This document shows, in pieces, positions 16,346-23,654 of a stretch of 64,000 nt of DNA (its first letter is position 1; each line of letters begins with the position of its first letter). This DNA comes from Mesorhizobium sp. YC-39. Its GTDB lineage: Bacteria > Pseudomonadota > Alphaproteobacteria > Rhizobiales > Rhizobiaceae. The notes below the pieces were generated by a model. It was not told the DNA's origin. It ran no database searches and saw nothing but the letters and a program-made list of their open reading frames with translations. A program made the position numbers and the translations under genes. Where the stretch lies: contig NZ_JAOWPS010000004.1 in assembly GCF_025753795.1 (NCBI RefSeq), positions 310,001-374,000 on the forward strand, written 5' to 3'.

Positions 16346-17587
16346 TCACAGTTCCTTTTCCGCCAGTTCGCGAAACGCGTCGGGAACCGAGCGCCGCGGC
16401 CCGAGCGCCACCGAGGCATAGCCGACCGCCTCCCAGCCGAAACGGTCGCGGATCTTGTCGATGGCGCGGTCGGCGGTCCAGCGCGCCGCGCCCTTGCGGG
16501 TACCGGGGCGGCGGCGGTCGTCGTCGAGGCCAAGCGGCAGTTCCAGTTGCAAGGCGGACTGCTGCTCCAGATGCGAGACGGCGATCGCCAGCAGCGAGAT
16601 GGTCGTCTCGTGCGGATGGTCGACAAGCACCTTGCGCACCAGCGCCTCGGCGATCTCGGCCAGCATGGCGGTTGCCGAAATCGGCTGGTCGAGCGTGATC
16701 GAACGCGTCACCGAGCTGAGGTCGGCGAAGCGCACGCGCACGGTCACCGTGCGGCCGGGCCGCGATTTCGCCCGCAGCCGGGTGGCGACCCTGTCGGCCA
16801 GATGCAATAGCGCAGGCACGAACACATTTTCAGCGGCGGGTTTCCTGCCAAGCGCCGATTGCGCGCCGGCCGAGCGCGCGCGGCGCTGCGTCTCGAGCTT
16901 GCGCGGATCGCGGTTCCACGCCAGCGCATTGAGCTTTTCGCCGGCCGCCGGGCCGAGCAGGCGCTCCAGCGACCATCCCGGCGTCTTCGCCAGCTCGCCG
17001 ATGGTGTTGACGCCGATGCCGGCCAGCCGCTGCCTGGTGACCGGGCCGACGCCCCACATCAGCTCGACCGGAAGATCGTGCAGGAACTCAAGCTCATGGC
17101 GCGGATCGACCACCACCAGCCCGTCGGGCTTGGCCACTTGCGAGGCGATCTTGGCCAGGTGCTTGGTGCGCGCCACGCCGACCGAGATCGGCAGGCCGAG
17201 CTCGGCCTTGACGCGGCGGCGGATAGAAGCGGCGATTTCGGCCGGCGGGCCGAACAGATGGGTGCAGCCGGCAACGTCGGCAAAGGCCTCGTCGATGGAA
17301 ATGCGCTCGACCACCGGCGTGAAATCGCCAAGCACTTGAATAGCCGCGTCGCCCAGCCGCTGGTATTCCCTGAAATTGCCACCGACAAAGATCAAGCCCG
17401 GGCAGAGTTCGCGTGCGCGCCGCCCCGGCATGCCGCCACGCACGCCGAAAGCCTTGGCCTCGTAGGACGCGGCCAGCACCACGCCGCCACCGACGGCGAT
17501 GGGCCTGCCGCGGAGCGATGGGTCGAGCAATTGCTCGACCGAGGCATAGAAGGCGTCGAGATCCGCGTGGAGGATGTTGGCTTCCAT
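16346..17587 (-). CDS. dinB: DNA polymerase IV (Y family)
   Basis: The 413-residue protein has the Y-family palm motifs HADLDAFYASVE and ERISIDEAFADV with the catalytic acidic residues, a thumb with helix-hairpin-helix (WGVGPVTRQRLAGIGVNTIG) and a little-finger domain. It carries out error-prone bypass of DNA lesions. The extreme C terminus (RELAEKEL) is not a clear clamp-binding QxxLF motif, so sliding-clamp contact may use an internal site. The ATG at 17587 begins MEANILHADLDAF, the usual start. A perfect SOS box lies 57 bases upstream. Confidence 0.92.
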   Translation of the reverse strand: MEANILHADLDAFYASVEQLLDPSLRGRPIAVGGGVVLAASYEAKAFGVRGGMPGRRARELCPGLIFVGGNFREYQRLGDAAIQVLGDFTPVVERISIDEAFADVAGCTHLFGPPAEIAASIRRRVKAELGLPISVGVARTKHLAKIASQVAKPDGLVVVDPRHELEFLHDLPVELMWGVGPVTRQRLAGIGVNTIGELAKTPGWSLERLLGPAAGEKLNALAWNRDPRKLETQRRARSAGAQSALGRKPAAENVFVPALLHLADRVATRLRAKSRPGRTVTVRVRFADLSSVTRSITLDQPISATAMLAEIAEALVRKVLVDHPHETTISLLAIAVSHLEQQSALQLELPLGLDDDRRRPGTRKGAARWTADRAIDKIRDRFGWEAVGYASVALGPRRSVPDAFRELAEKEL

Positions 17588-17643
17588 CCGAGCCGTTCGC
17601 CCGCGGCGGTTGGAACGCCGCATTGTTGAGGTGGTTCTGAAGA

Positions 17644-17658
17644 GAACATAAAGGGAAC
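17644..17658 (-). promoter_or_regulatory. LexA (SOS) box upstream of dinB
   Basis: On the minus strand GTTC-CCTTTAT-GTTC is an exact match to the alphaproteobacterial GTTC-N7-GTTC LexA site, 57 bases before the dinB start codon. Confidence 0.85.
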
Positions 17659-17712
17659 AAATGGGCAGATTGTCAAGCAGCGCAGACGCTACATGCGCGT
17701 CGCTTAGTCTTT

Positions 17713-18261
17713 TCAGCTGCGCAGCCTATCCCGGGCCTGCATCAGCGCAAACCCAAGCAGGTTCTCGCCGCGCCACAGCAGAGGGTTCGCCGCTTTCTCG
17801 TCATCCGCTGCAAGGCCGATACCCCAGACCCGATCGACGGGGCTGGCCTCGACCAGAACCAAGTCACGGGTCGACAGCAGATAGTCGCGCAGCGCCGCAT
17901 TTTGCCGGAACTTCTGGAAACTCCCTTCCATCACGATGCGATACTTTTTGGCGTCCCATTTCAATCCATCGAAGCCGCTCACCTGCCGGCCCAGTTGCTT
18001 TGCCTGCTTGGGGCTCGCCGCCTTGAGAATTTGCGTTGCCGTCTGATCATCACCGAACAGGCGTGCCTTCTGCGCCATCATCCAATGTTCCGCGGTCGGA
18101 TAGCTCAGGCCGTCGACGGTGAACGGCGCATGCCACCACTGGCTGAAACAGGACGCGGTGATGCGGCCGTCCCTGGACGGCTGGTGGCCCCAGAAGAACA
18201 GGAACTTCTGCCGGGACTTTGCGCGAAAGGCTTCTTCAAGCCAGGCTCGATCGTAAATCAT
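17713..18261 (-). CDS. NADAR (YbiA/DUF1768) family protein
   Basis: The 182-residue protein has the NADAR hallmarks: FWGHQPS and CFSQWWHAPF near the N terminus, YPTAEHWMMAQKARLFGD, WDAKKYRIVMEGSFQKF and VWGIGL. YbiA-type members hydrolyse damaged riboflavin intermediates, and other NADAR proteins remove ADP-ribose from nucleic acid. Which applies here cannot be decided from sequence. The SD is weak. It lies upstream of dinB on the same strand but with the SOS box in between, so it is a separate transcription unit. Confidence 0.85.
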   Translation of the reverse strand: MIYDRAWLEEAFRAKSRQKFLFFWGHQPSRDGRITASCFSQWWHAPFTVDGLSYPTAEHWMMAQKARLFGDDQTATQILKAASPKQAKQLGRQVSGFDGLKWDAKKYRIVMEGSFQKFRQNAALRDYLLSTRDLVLVEASPVDRVWGIGLAADDEKAANPLLWRGENLLGFALMQARDRLRS

Positions 18262-18375
18262 GATGCGGATGGATCGGAGCGAAAGACTGGCTTGTCAATG
18301 CTCGATTCAAAGGAGGTCGGCCAAGCGGACCAGCCGATGCTGAACGCGAGCCGCACGGATGAGGGGAGCATCGGC

Positions 18376-18738
18376 TCAGGCAGCTTCCCGTGCCCAGAGG
18401 CGGTGGCCGTAGCGGCGGAAGAAGCGCGCCAGCAGACGCTGCTGTTTGGCGCGGGCGAGATCTGGCAGGCGCCTTTCCTGGCGCCAGCGCGGCATGTTGC
18501 GATAGCAGGCGATGAAGCGGGCGGCATCCTCGATCGCCTCCTGCGCCGACAGCGCCGGGCCGATCGCTGCCAGGAACAGTGCCTCGCTCTGCTTCAGCCG
18601 GTCGACCACCGCCTTGCGCTGGTCATGGCCTTGCCGGGCCCTGGCTATGCCATCCAGGCGGATGGCCGCCAACGCGGTCAGCATGGCCGGGCTGTCGCCG
18701 CTATAGCCGCAGTCGCGGGCGAATTGGGTGGAGTCCAT
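18376..18738 (-). CDS. hypothetical protein of the regulatory island
   Basis: The 120-residue soluble, basic protein starts MDSTQFARDCGYSGDSPAML after a good SD (TGAGGAAG). It is helical and rich in Arg, with no recognised domain. Its promoter lies in the divergent region with the zinc-ribbon gene and contains the 20-bp element also found next to the S24 repressor, so it is probably under that repressor's control. Confidence 0.6.
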   Translation of the reverse strand: MDSTQFARDCGYSGDSPAMLTALAAIRLDGIARARQGHDQRKAVVDRLKQSEALFLAAIGPALSAQEAIEDAARFIACYRNMPRWRQERRLPDLARAKQQRLLARFFRRYGHRLWAREAA

Positions 18739-18808
18739 CGTCACTTCCTCAATGCCGACGGCCGCGCCTGCCGCCCATCGGCGTGGGTGGCGACGGTGGC
18801 TTTCACAA

Positions 18809-18837
18809 ATATAAGCATAACTCAAAAATATGCACAA
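18809..18837 (-). promoter_or_regulatory. shared 20-bp promoter/operator element, copy 1
   Basis: Positions 18809-18828 read on the minus strand are identical over 20 bases to 20035-20054 on the plus strand. The 3' end of the element, TTATAT, works as a -10 box; a -35-like TTGTGC lies 17 bases upstream. Partial inverted repeat GCATA/TATGC flanks the T-rich centre. It points towards the hypothetical gene starting at 18738. Confidence 0.6.
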
Positions 18838-18902
18838 GTGAAACTTTTGTTCTGACTTGAGCTGAACCGACTCGACTCCTACGGAAAAACCAATAATGAT
18901 GT

Positions 18903-18917
18903 GAACAAAACAGGAAC
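18903..18917 (+). promoter_or_regulatory. LexA (SOS) box upstream of the zinc-ribbon gene
   Basis: GAAC-AAAACAG-GAAC is an exact reverse-complement match to GTTC-N7-GTTC. It ends 16 bases before the ATG at 18934, so LexA binding would block transcription of that gene. Confidence 0.75.
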
Positions 18918-18933
18918 AAAGGGGCTGATAACG

Positions 18934-19236
18934 ATGACATTGCCGGGCAAGGAGGCGACGATCGCCGATGTCGTTTCGATTGCGGTCGAATGTATCGACT
19001 GCGGCCGCAACAGATGGTGGAAACCGGCAGAGCTCAGACGTCACGGGGTGAGTGGGCAGACGCCGCTGGTGACGCTTTCGGAGCGTCTGGTCTGCAAGTC
19101 CTGCCGGGCCGACGGCCTGCCGGGCAGGGCGGTTGCGATCCAGGCTGCATTCATCGAAGAACATGAGCGGCGGCGCATCGACGCGCAGAGGCGAGCCGAA
19201 CGCGAGGCGCCGCTGAAGAGATCCAGGCGGGCTTGA
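18934..19236 (+). CDS. small zinc-ribbon protein under SOS control
   Basis: A 100-residue protein with two Cys pairs, CIDCGRNRWW (residues about 20-29) and CKSCRADG (about 52-59), spaced as in a zinc ribbon, followed by a long Arg/Glu-rich helix. It likely binds DNA or a protein partner. The ATG at 18934 follows AGGGG; a GTG at 18901 overlaps the SOS box and is less likely. It is divergent from the 18738 gene and may be induced by DNA damage. Confidence 0.62.
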   Translation: MTLPGKEATIADVVSIAVECIDCGRNRWWKPAELRRHGVSGQTPLVTLSERLVCKSCRADGLPGRAVAIQAAFIEEHERRRIDAQRRAEREAPLKRSRRA

Positions 19237-19249
19237 TGGTCAGATCTGC

Positions 19250-19269
19250 CATCTCCCCCGCAAGGGGGG
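19250..19269. repeat. fragment of the CATCTCCCCC...GGGGG dispersed repeat
   Basis: The 20-bp near-palindrome (CATCTCCCCC, centre GCAA, GGGGGG) matches the core of the long inverted repeat at 55621-55780. It sits between two convergent genes, where it may act as a terminator-like hairpin. Confidence 0.55.
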
Positions 19270-19282
19270 TGGCGCCACCGCT

Positions 19283-19978
19283 TCAGTACCCCAGCAGTTC
19301 CTTGAGCGGGATGACACGGAAGACGTTTTTGATCGCGTAGCGGTTGAAGGTCAGCGTCTTCGGCGGATTGTACTGCTCGACGACCAGCTCGCCAGCGGTG
19401 CGCTTGACCAGCTTCTTGACGAAGGCCTTGCCATTGCGTTCGCCCTCCTCGGGCAGTGTTTCGATCACCACATGATCGCCAGGCACGGCGTCGCGGCCGC
19501 CGCAATAGATCATGTCGCCCGGCTCGTAGCGCGGCACCATCGAATCGCTGAGCACATGCAGCGCAAACACATTTTGCAGATGCTTTATGCCCGGCGGGCG
19601 CTGGACATAGCCGGCCGTCTCGCCGTTGAAGGTGAAGTCCCCGTCGTCGCCGCCGACGGCGGCGCCGAAAATCTTGATGTCCATCGGGCCGGTGGGCAAG
19701 GGGGCGGGATCGGTGACGATCTCGGCGTCGGCGACATTGTCGGCATCGTCGAGGAAGACCACCTCGCCCTTGCCCAGCGCCACCGGGTCGACGCGCAGGA
19801 AGGCGGCAGTCTTCAACAGGTTCTCGGTCTTGGGCAGGTTGCGGCCGGTTTCCCAATTGCCGACGGCGGCGACATCGGTGTCGTTGTGCTCGGCAATGTG
19901 GCGCATCACCAGGCCACGCTGCTTGCGCGCCTTGCGGATCGCCGCCCCGACCTTGATCGACAATGGAGTTTTCGTCAT
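19283..19978 (-). CDS. XRE-S24 phage-type repressor
   Basis: The 231-residue protein has an N-terminal XRE helix-turn-helix (AAIRKARKQRGLVMRHIAEH, then AAVGNWETGRNLPKTENLLK) and a C-terminal S24 peptidase domain with Ser146 in LSDSMVPRYEPGD and Lys188 in KAFVKKLVKR, the LexA/CI catalytic pair. At the expected cleavage distance the dipeptide is Val108-Gly109 (in AAVGG) in place of Ala-Gly. An upstream ATG at 20014 would add 12 residues; neither has a good SD. It lies in a non-prophage setting and probably represses the nearby genes carrying the 20-bp element. Confidence 0.82.
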   Translation of the reverse strand: MTKTPLSIKVGAAIRKARKQRGLVMRHIAEHNDTDVAAVGNWETGRNLPKTENLLKTAAFLRVDPVALGKGEVVFLDDADNVADAEIVTDPAPLPTGPMDIKIFGAAVGGDDGDFTFNGETAGYVQRPPGIKHLQNVFALHVLSDSMVPRYEPGDMIYCGGRDAVPGDHVVIETLPEEGERNGKAFVKKLVKRTAGELVVEQYNPPKTLTFNRYAIKNVFRVIPLKELLGY

Positions 19979-20012
19979 GGCGCCATCTGAAACATAAGAA
20001 TCGGTTTCGTCC

Positions 20013-20060
20013 ATGCAAGAATGGCTTGCATAAGTTTTTGAGTTATGCTTATATCTGGTC
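20013..20060 (+). promoter_or_regulatory. promoter/operator region with inverted repeats (20-bp element, copy 2)
   Basis: An inverted repeat ATGCAAG-AATGG-CTTGCAT (20013-20031) overlaps a second one, GCATAA-N9-TTATGC (20028-20048). A -35 TTGCAT (20026-20031), 17-base spacer and -10 TTATAT (20049-20054) would start transcription at about 20061, the A of the next ATG. The repressor gene starts on the other strand, so the repressor can control itself and the rightward genes here. Confidence 0.6.
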
Positions 20061-20408
20061 ATGCACAAGCCGCATCGCCCTTTTTCGATTTCCCATCCGT
20101 CCCGGCTGTCCTCCTCCCCGGCCGGGGCGAAGCCCGAGGCTGATGCCTCGGATCCGGCGTCGTCTCCCCCGGCGTCTGGAACGGCCGGAGGCTTCGCGCC
20201 TCCGGCCACGCATTTCCGTGACGGGCGGGCCGGTTCGCCGATCCGCGATGCGGGAAGCAAATCGTGCATCCGCACCGAGGACGGCACCGTCATCGTCCTG
20301 GACCGGCGGACGGGCAGGGCGGGGTCCGGCGCCAGCCGCGATGCGGCCGAGGCGAAGCTTGGCCTCATCGCGGGCCAAGCCAGCACCGCGCCGCCGGCAG
20401 AACGATGA
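20061..20408 (+). CDS. hypothetical protein, probably leaderless mRNA
   Basis: A 115-residue Pro/Ala/Arg-rich protein (MHKPHRPFSISHPSRLSS) with a more ordered segment RTEDGTVIVLDRRTGRAG near residues 70-87. No SD precedes the ATG, but the ATG coincides with the predicted transcription start. The low-complexity composition makes the gene call uncertain. It lies upstream of the GcrA-like gene. Confidence 0.4.
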   Translation: MHKPHRPFSISHPSRLSSSPAGAKPEADASDPASSPPASGTAGGFAPPATHFRDGRAGSPIRDAGSKSCIRTEDGTVIVLDRRTGRAGSGASRDAAEAKLGLIAGQASTAPPAER

Positions 20409-20511
20409 TCGGCCTCTGAACCTGCGCCCAACGGCGCTCGGACCGAACCCCTGAAACTGGCCTTCCCGGGCGTCTTTCGGCGCGGCCGCGCGCAATCAAC
20501 GGATCAAGACA

Positions 20512-21207
20512 ATGGCCTTCTATACCGAGACCGAACTGGAAGCGATCGCCGGCTGGCTGAAGGACGGGCTGTCGGCCTCGAAGATCTCCGACCGGCTGAG
20601 CGCGCTGCGCGGCAGTGGGGTTTCACGCAATGCCGTCATCGGCATCGTCCACCGCAATGCCGGTTTGAGCGCCATCGGCTTTGCCAATCCCGGTGGTGGC
20701 AGGTCCGGCGGGCGGCCGAGGAAAGCTGCGGCCAGGCCGTGCGCAAGGCAGGCCGGATCATCGGGGCAAGCGGAACTGCCGGGGCAAGCAAAGCTGCCTG
20801 GGCAGGTCAGGGCTGTAGTGGCCAAGCCCTTGAAGTCGGCAAATCCCGTCAAGTCTGTGCGACTGGCTCCGCCGGTCTGGCTGCTGCCGCGGCAGGTCGG
20901 GCTGGATTTCGGCGTCCCGGCGCCGGTGCGCCCTAAGGCACCGACGCCGCGTCCCGTCGTTGCTGGGCGTCAGCCGCATGTCGCGGCCATGCGCTTCATC
21001 GATTGCCTGTTCGACCGCTGCCGCGCGCCGCTGGATCCGGCGCTGGAGGAAGACCCGGAAAACGACGCGCCTGGAGCCCGGCCGGGGCCGGACATGCTGT
21101 GCTGCGGTCTGCTTACCCCGCCGCTGAAGAGCTACTGCGCCCATCACGCGGCGCGCTTTTACGACCACCGCCGCACGGCACTGGCGGATGCGGCCGCCAA
21201 GGCTTGA
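20512..21207 (+). CDS. GcrA-like cell-cycle regulator homologue
   Basis: The 231-residue protein has the GcrA DNA-binding start: a helix (TETELEAIAGWLKDGLSASK) and SRNAVIGIVHRNAGLSAIG, close to the SRNAVIGKVHRLGL consensus. A linker contains a short degenerate repeat (GQAELPGQAKLPGQ). The C terminus keeps Cys/His positions (CLFDRC, MLCCG, SYCAHHAARFY) like the sigma-interaction domain of GcrA, though with insertions. GcrA recruits sigma70 at promoters methylated by CcrM; this diverged copy beside a phage-type repressor may be a specialised paralogue. Confidence 0.7.
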   Translation: MAFYTETELEAIAGWLKDGLSASKISDRLSALRGSGVSRNAVIGIVHRNAGLSAIGFANPGGGRSGGRPRKAAARPCARQAGSSGQAELPGQAKLPGQVRAVVAKPLKSANPVKSVRLAPPVWLLPRQVGLDFGVPAPVRPKAPTPRPVVAGRQPHVAAMRFIDCLFDRCRAPLDPALEEDPENDAPGARPGPDMLCCGLLTPPLKSYCAHHAARFYDHRRTALADAAAKA

Positions 21208-21232
21208 CCCCACACCCAGGAGGACGAACCCC

Positions 21233-21838
21233 ATGAGCAAGAAGACCGCCCAGAAAGCCAAAGCCAAGCCACCGAAGCTGCCCAGGGCCGAGGCCGAGCA
21301 GGTGCGCATCCGCAAGGAGATCGGCCATGATTTCGCGCTGCAGGACGACAGGTTCGGCCGCAAGCGGCTGGCCACCGGCACGGCCGAGGCGCGGCGCGTC
21401 TACGAGGTGTCCAATGACGGCTACACCTCGACCGGCGGCATCGTGCGGGTGCGCAATGTCGATCCGCTCACCGGCATCACCTCGCTGTCGCACCAGCAGC
21501 GCGAGGCGGGCCTGCGCTACCGCGAGGATTTCCGCGTCTCGCAGCAGGACGGCGTCAGGCCGATGACCTGGACCGAGCGCGTCGATGGCGGCCGCAGGGA
21601 CGGCGGCGTCGCCGACCGCATCCTCTCAGCCGGCCGCGCCCACGCCAACGCCACCAGGGCGCTGGCGCATTGGGAATTGGCGGGCGTGGTGCAGAAGGTC
21701 TGCTGCATGGGCGAAACGGTAAAGAGCGTGGCCGAGCAAACCGGTGAGGGGCGCGATGTGGTGACCAAGCTGCTCAAAGTGGGGCTGGATTTGCTGGCGG
21801 TGCATTACGGGATGATGCTGGGGCGGCGGGTGGGGTGA
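21233..21838 (+). CDS. DUF6456-like regulatory protein
   Basis: The 201-residue protein has a basic N terminus and a central segment LSHQQREAGLRYREDFRVSQ of the kind found in alphaproteobacterial DUF6456 proteins, ending in a helical region with a possible helix-turn-helix (ETVKSVAEQTGEGRDVVTKL). CAGGAGGACG precedes the ATG. It follows the GcrA-like gene by 25 bases and belongs to the same unit. The family identification is from memory and moderate. Confidence 0.55.
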   Translation: MSKKTAQKAKAKPPKLPRAEAEQVRIRKEIGHDFALQDDRFGRKRLATGTAEARRVYEVSNDGYTSTGGIVRVRNVDPLTGITSLSHQQREAGLRYREDFRVSQQDGVRPMTWTERVDGGRRDGGVADRILSAGRAHANATRALAHWELAGVVQKVCCMGETVKSVAEQTGEGRDVVTKLLKVGLDLLAVHYGMMLGRRVG

Positions 21839-21961
21839 GGGGTGTTGGCTGAAAATACCTCAAGGTATCCTTTCCAAGTCTTACGCTGAACCTTGAAGAC
21901 CTCGCGTCGCTCGAATAGAACCTGTTCAGCTCTCTGGCAATTAATTCAGTGCTTAGAAAAG

Positions 21962-22948
21962 ATGTCGCAGTTCTGGTGGGTCAATCACAATCAGACCGCT
22001 CGCCAAGAGATCGAGGGGCAATACCTTTGGTCGCCCAAGACTGAAAAAAATGGGAAACGAAGCGAGTTCTACAACAACATGCGCCGGGCAACGCCTGGCG
22101 ACCTCGTGCTGTCTTTCTTCGGCCAGGCCATTCGCTATGTGGGGCGGGTGACAGCGTTCGCATTTACCGCGCCGAAGCCAGCCGAATTCCAAAACATCTA
22201 CTGGAACCAGGAAGGATGGCTTCTACCAGTCTATTGGACGCCGCTTGAACCGTCGGTTAGTCCCAAAGCTCTGATTGGTGAGTTGGGCCCACTTCTACCG
22301 GCCCGTTACTCACCGATCGACCCAAACTCCGGATCTGGCTATCAGAAGGTCTATCTTGCCAGCGTCTCGCCGGATGTGTTTCACACTATTGTTGCTGGTG
22401 CAGCCTTCAATCGCGAAAGTCTGATGCATGGCGGCACCAACAGCCTCACCTTCGAAGCAGTCAACGAAAAGTTGGAGGACGCGGTCGAGCGCCGTATCCG
22501 AGAAGATCTTCAGCTTGAAGACACTGAAAGAAAGAGCGTCATTCAAGCTCGTCGTGGTCAGGGGAAATTTCGTGCCAATGTCGAAGCTGTCGAGCGCTCA
22601 TGCCGTCTCACCGGGGTAACTAACCCCTCGTTGTTGATCGCAAGCCATATTAAACCTTGGCGCCTCTGCGCTTCTGCACAGGAGCGCCTCGACGGCATGA
22701 ACGGCTTGCTGCTGACGCCAGACGCAGATCACCTGTTTGACCGCGGGTTCATCAGTTTTGAAGGTAGCGGCGAGGTGCGGATATCCTCCCGCGTCGACAA
22801 AGCGGATTTGCAGCGTCTCGGATTCGATCAGCTGGTGATACAGAGTTTCGGCTTTTCCGAAGCCCCCGCCGTCTGGCGTACGGGCGCCTTCAACTCGGCG
22901 CAGCAAGGCTACCTTGCCCACCACAGAGCGGATGTGTTTGTGGCTTAG
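21962..22948 (+). CDS. EVE-HNH modification-dependent endonuclease
   Basis: The 328-residue protein begins MSQFWWVNHNQTARQEIEGQ and has LWSPKTEKNGKRSEFYNNM and ATPGDLVLSFFG, the pattern of an EVE (PUA/YTH-like) domain, about residues 1-140, that recognises modified bases. The C-terminal HNH_2 domain shows CRLTGVTN, SHIKPW, NGLLLTPDADHLFD and FISF, about residues 225-290. EVE-HNH proteins are type IV restriction enzymes that cut DNA with modified cytosine, as described for VcaM4I. No methyltransferase is adjacent, as expected. Base composition is more AT-rich than neighbours, which suggests horizontal acquisition. The SD is weak. Confidence 0.85.
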   Translation: MSQFWWVNHNQTARQEIEGQYLWSPKTEKNGKRSEFYNNMRRATPGDLVLSFFGQAIRYVGRVTAFAFTAPKPAEFQNIYWNQEGWLLPVYWTPLEPSVSPKALIGELGPLLPARYSPIDPNSGSGYQKVYLASVSPDVFHTIVAGAAFNRESLMHGGTNSLTFEAVNEKLEDAVERRIREDLQLEDTERKSVIQARRGQGKFRANVEAVERSCRLTGVTNPSLLIASHIKPWRLCASAQERLDGMNGLLLTPDADHLFDRGFISFEGSGEVRISSRVDKADLQRLGFDQLVIQSFGFSEAPAVWRTGAFNSAQQGYLAHHRADVFVA

Positions 22949-22952
22949 GAGC

Positions 22953-23522
22953 TCAATCCTTCGCCCGCTCCACATACGCCCCATCCGCCGTCATCACCAC
23001 CACGCGGGTGCCGGCTGAGATGTGCGGGGGCACTGCGGTGCGCACGCCGTTGGAGAGCGTGGCCGGCTTGTAGGAGGAGGATGCCGTCTGGCCCTTGGTC
23101 ACCGGCTCAGTCTCGACCACCTCGAAAGTGGCGCGTTGCGGCAGCACCAGCGATATCGCGATGCCGTTGAATTGCGAGATCTGCACTGCCATGCCTTCGA
23201 GCAGATAGGGCGCCATGTCGCCGACCACGCTTTCGGGCACCGCCACTTGGTCGTAGGTTTCCGGGTTCATGAAATGGAAGCCTTCGGCGTCGCTGTAGAG
23301 GAAGGTGTGCTCGCGCTCCTCGACATAGGCGCGCTCGACCTGTTCGGTGGTGCGGTAGCGCTCCGAAACCTTCACGCCGTCGGCGATGCGGCGCATGTCG
23401 AGCTGGGTCACCGGCGTGCCCTTGCCGGGGTGGATGTTCTCGGCAAAGAGGATCACATAGAGTTTGCCGTCCTTGTCGACGACGTTGCCTTTGCGTAGGG
23501 AACTGGCGATGACCTTCACCAC
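22953..23522 (-). CDS. efp: elongation factor P
   Basis: This 189-residue protein has the three EF-P beta-barrel domains: VIASSLRKGNVV at the start, the tip loop ENIHPGKGTPV with Lys34 as the modification site, HTFLYSDAEGFHFMN in domain 2, and the end PPHISAGTRVVV. EF-P relieves ribosome stalling at polyproline. Two GTG codons at 23522 and 23519 are possible starts. The modifying enzyme epmA is divergently encoded 132 bases away, which supports beta-lysylation of Lys34. Confidence 0.95.
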   Translation of the reverse strand: MVKVIASSLRKGNVVDKDGKLYVILFAENIHPGKGTPVTQLDMRRIADGVKVSERYRTTEQVERAYVEEREHTFLYSDAEGFHFMNPETYDQVAVPESVVGDMAPYLLEGMAVQISQFNGIAISLVLPQRATFEVVETEPVTKGQTASSSYKPATLSNGVRTAVPPHISAGTRVVVMTADGAYVERAKD

Positions 23523-23654
23523 GATTTTCAATCCTGCATTGGTTCGTTGGCCTTGTCGGCCTGAAATGGTTGATCGGCGCAAATCGGCCGCGCGAGCCGT
23601 CGCCCTAGCGCATCTTGGCTTGAACCGCCAGCCTTCTGTGCAATTCTGGTCCGC

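Noticed and set aside
19250..19269. CRISPR-like or REP array at this position
   Set aside because: Only one copy of the near-palindrome is present here; it is a fragment of the dispersed repeat and there is no array.
18376..22948. Complete prophage
   Set aside because: The repressor and zinc-ribbon genes look phage-like, but no integrase, structural, lysis or replication gene and no attachment-site repeats were found.
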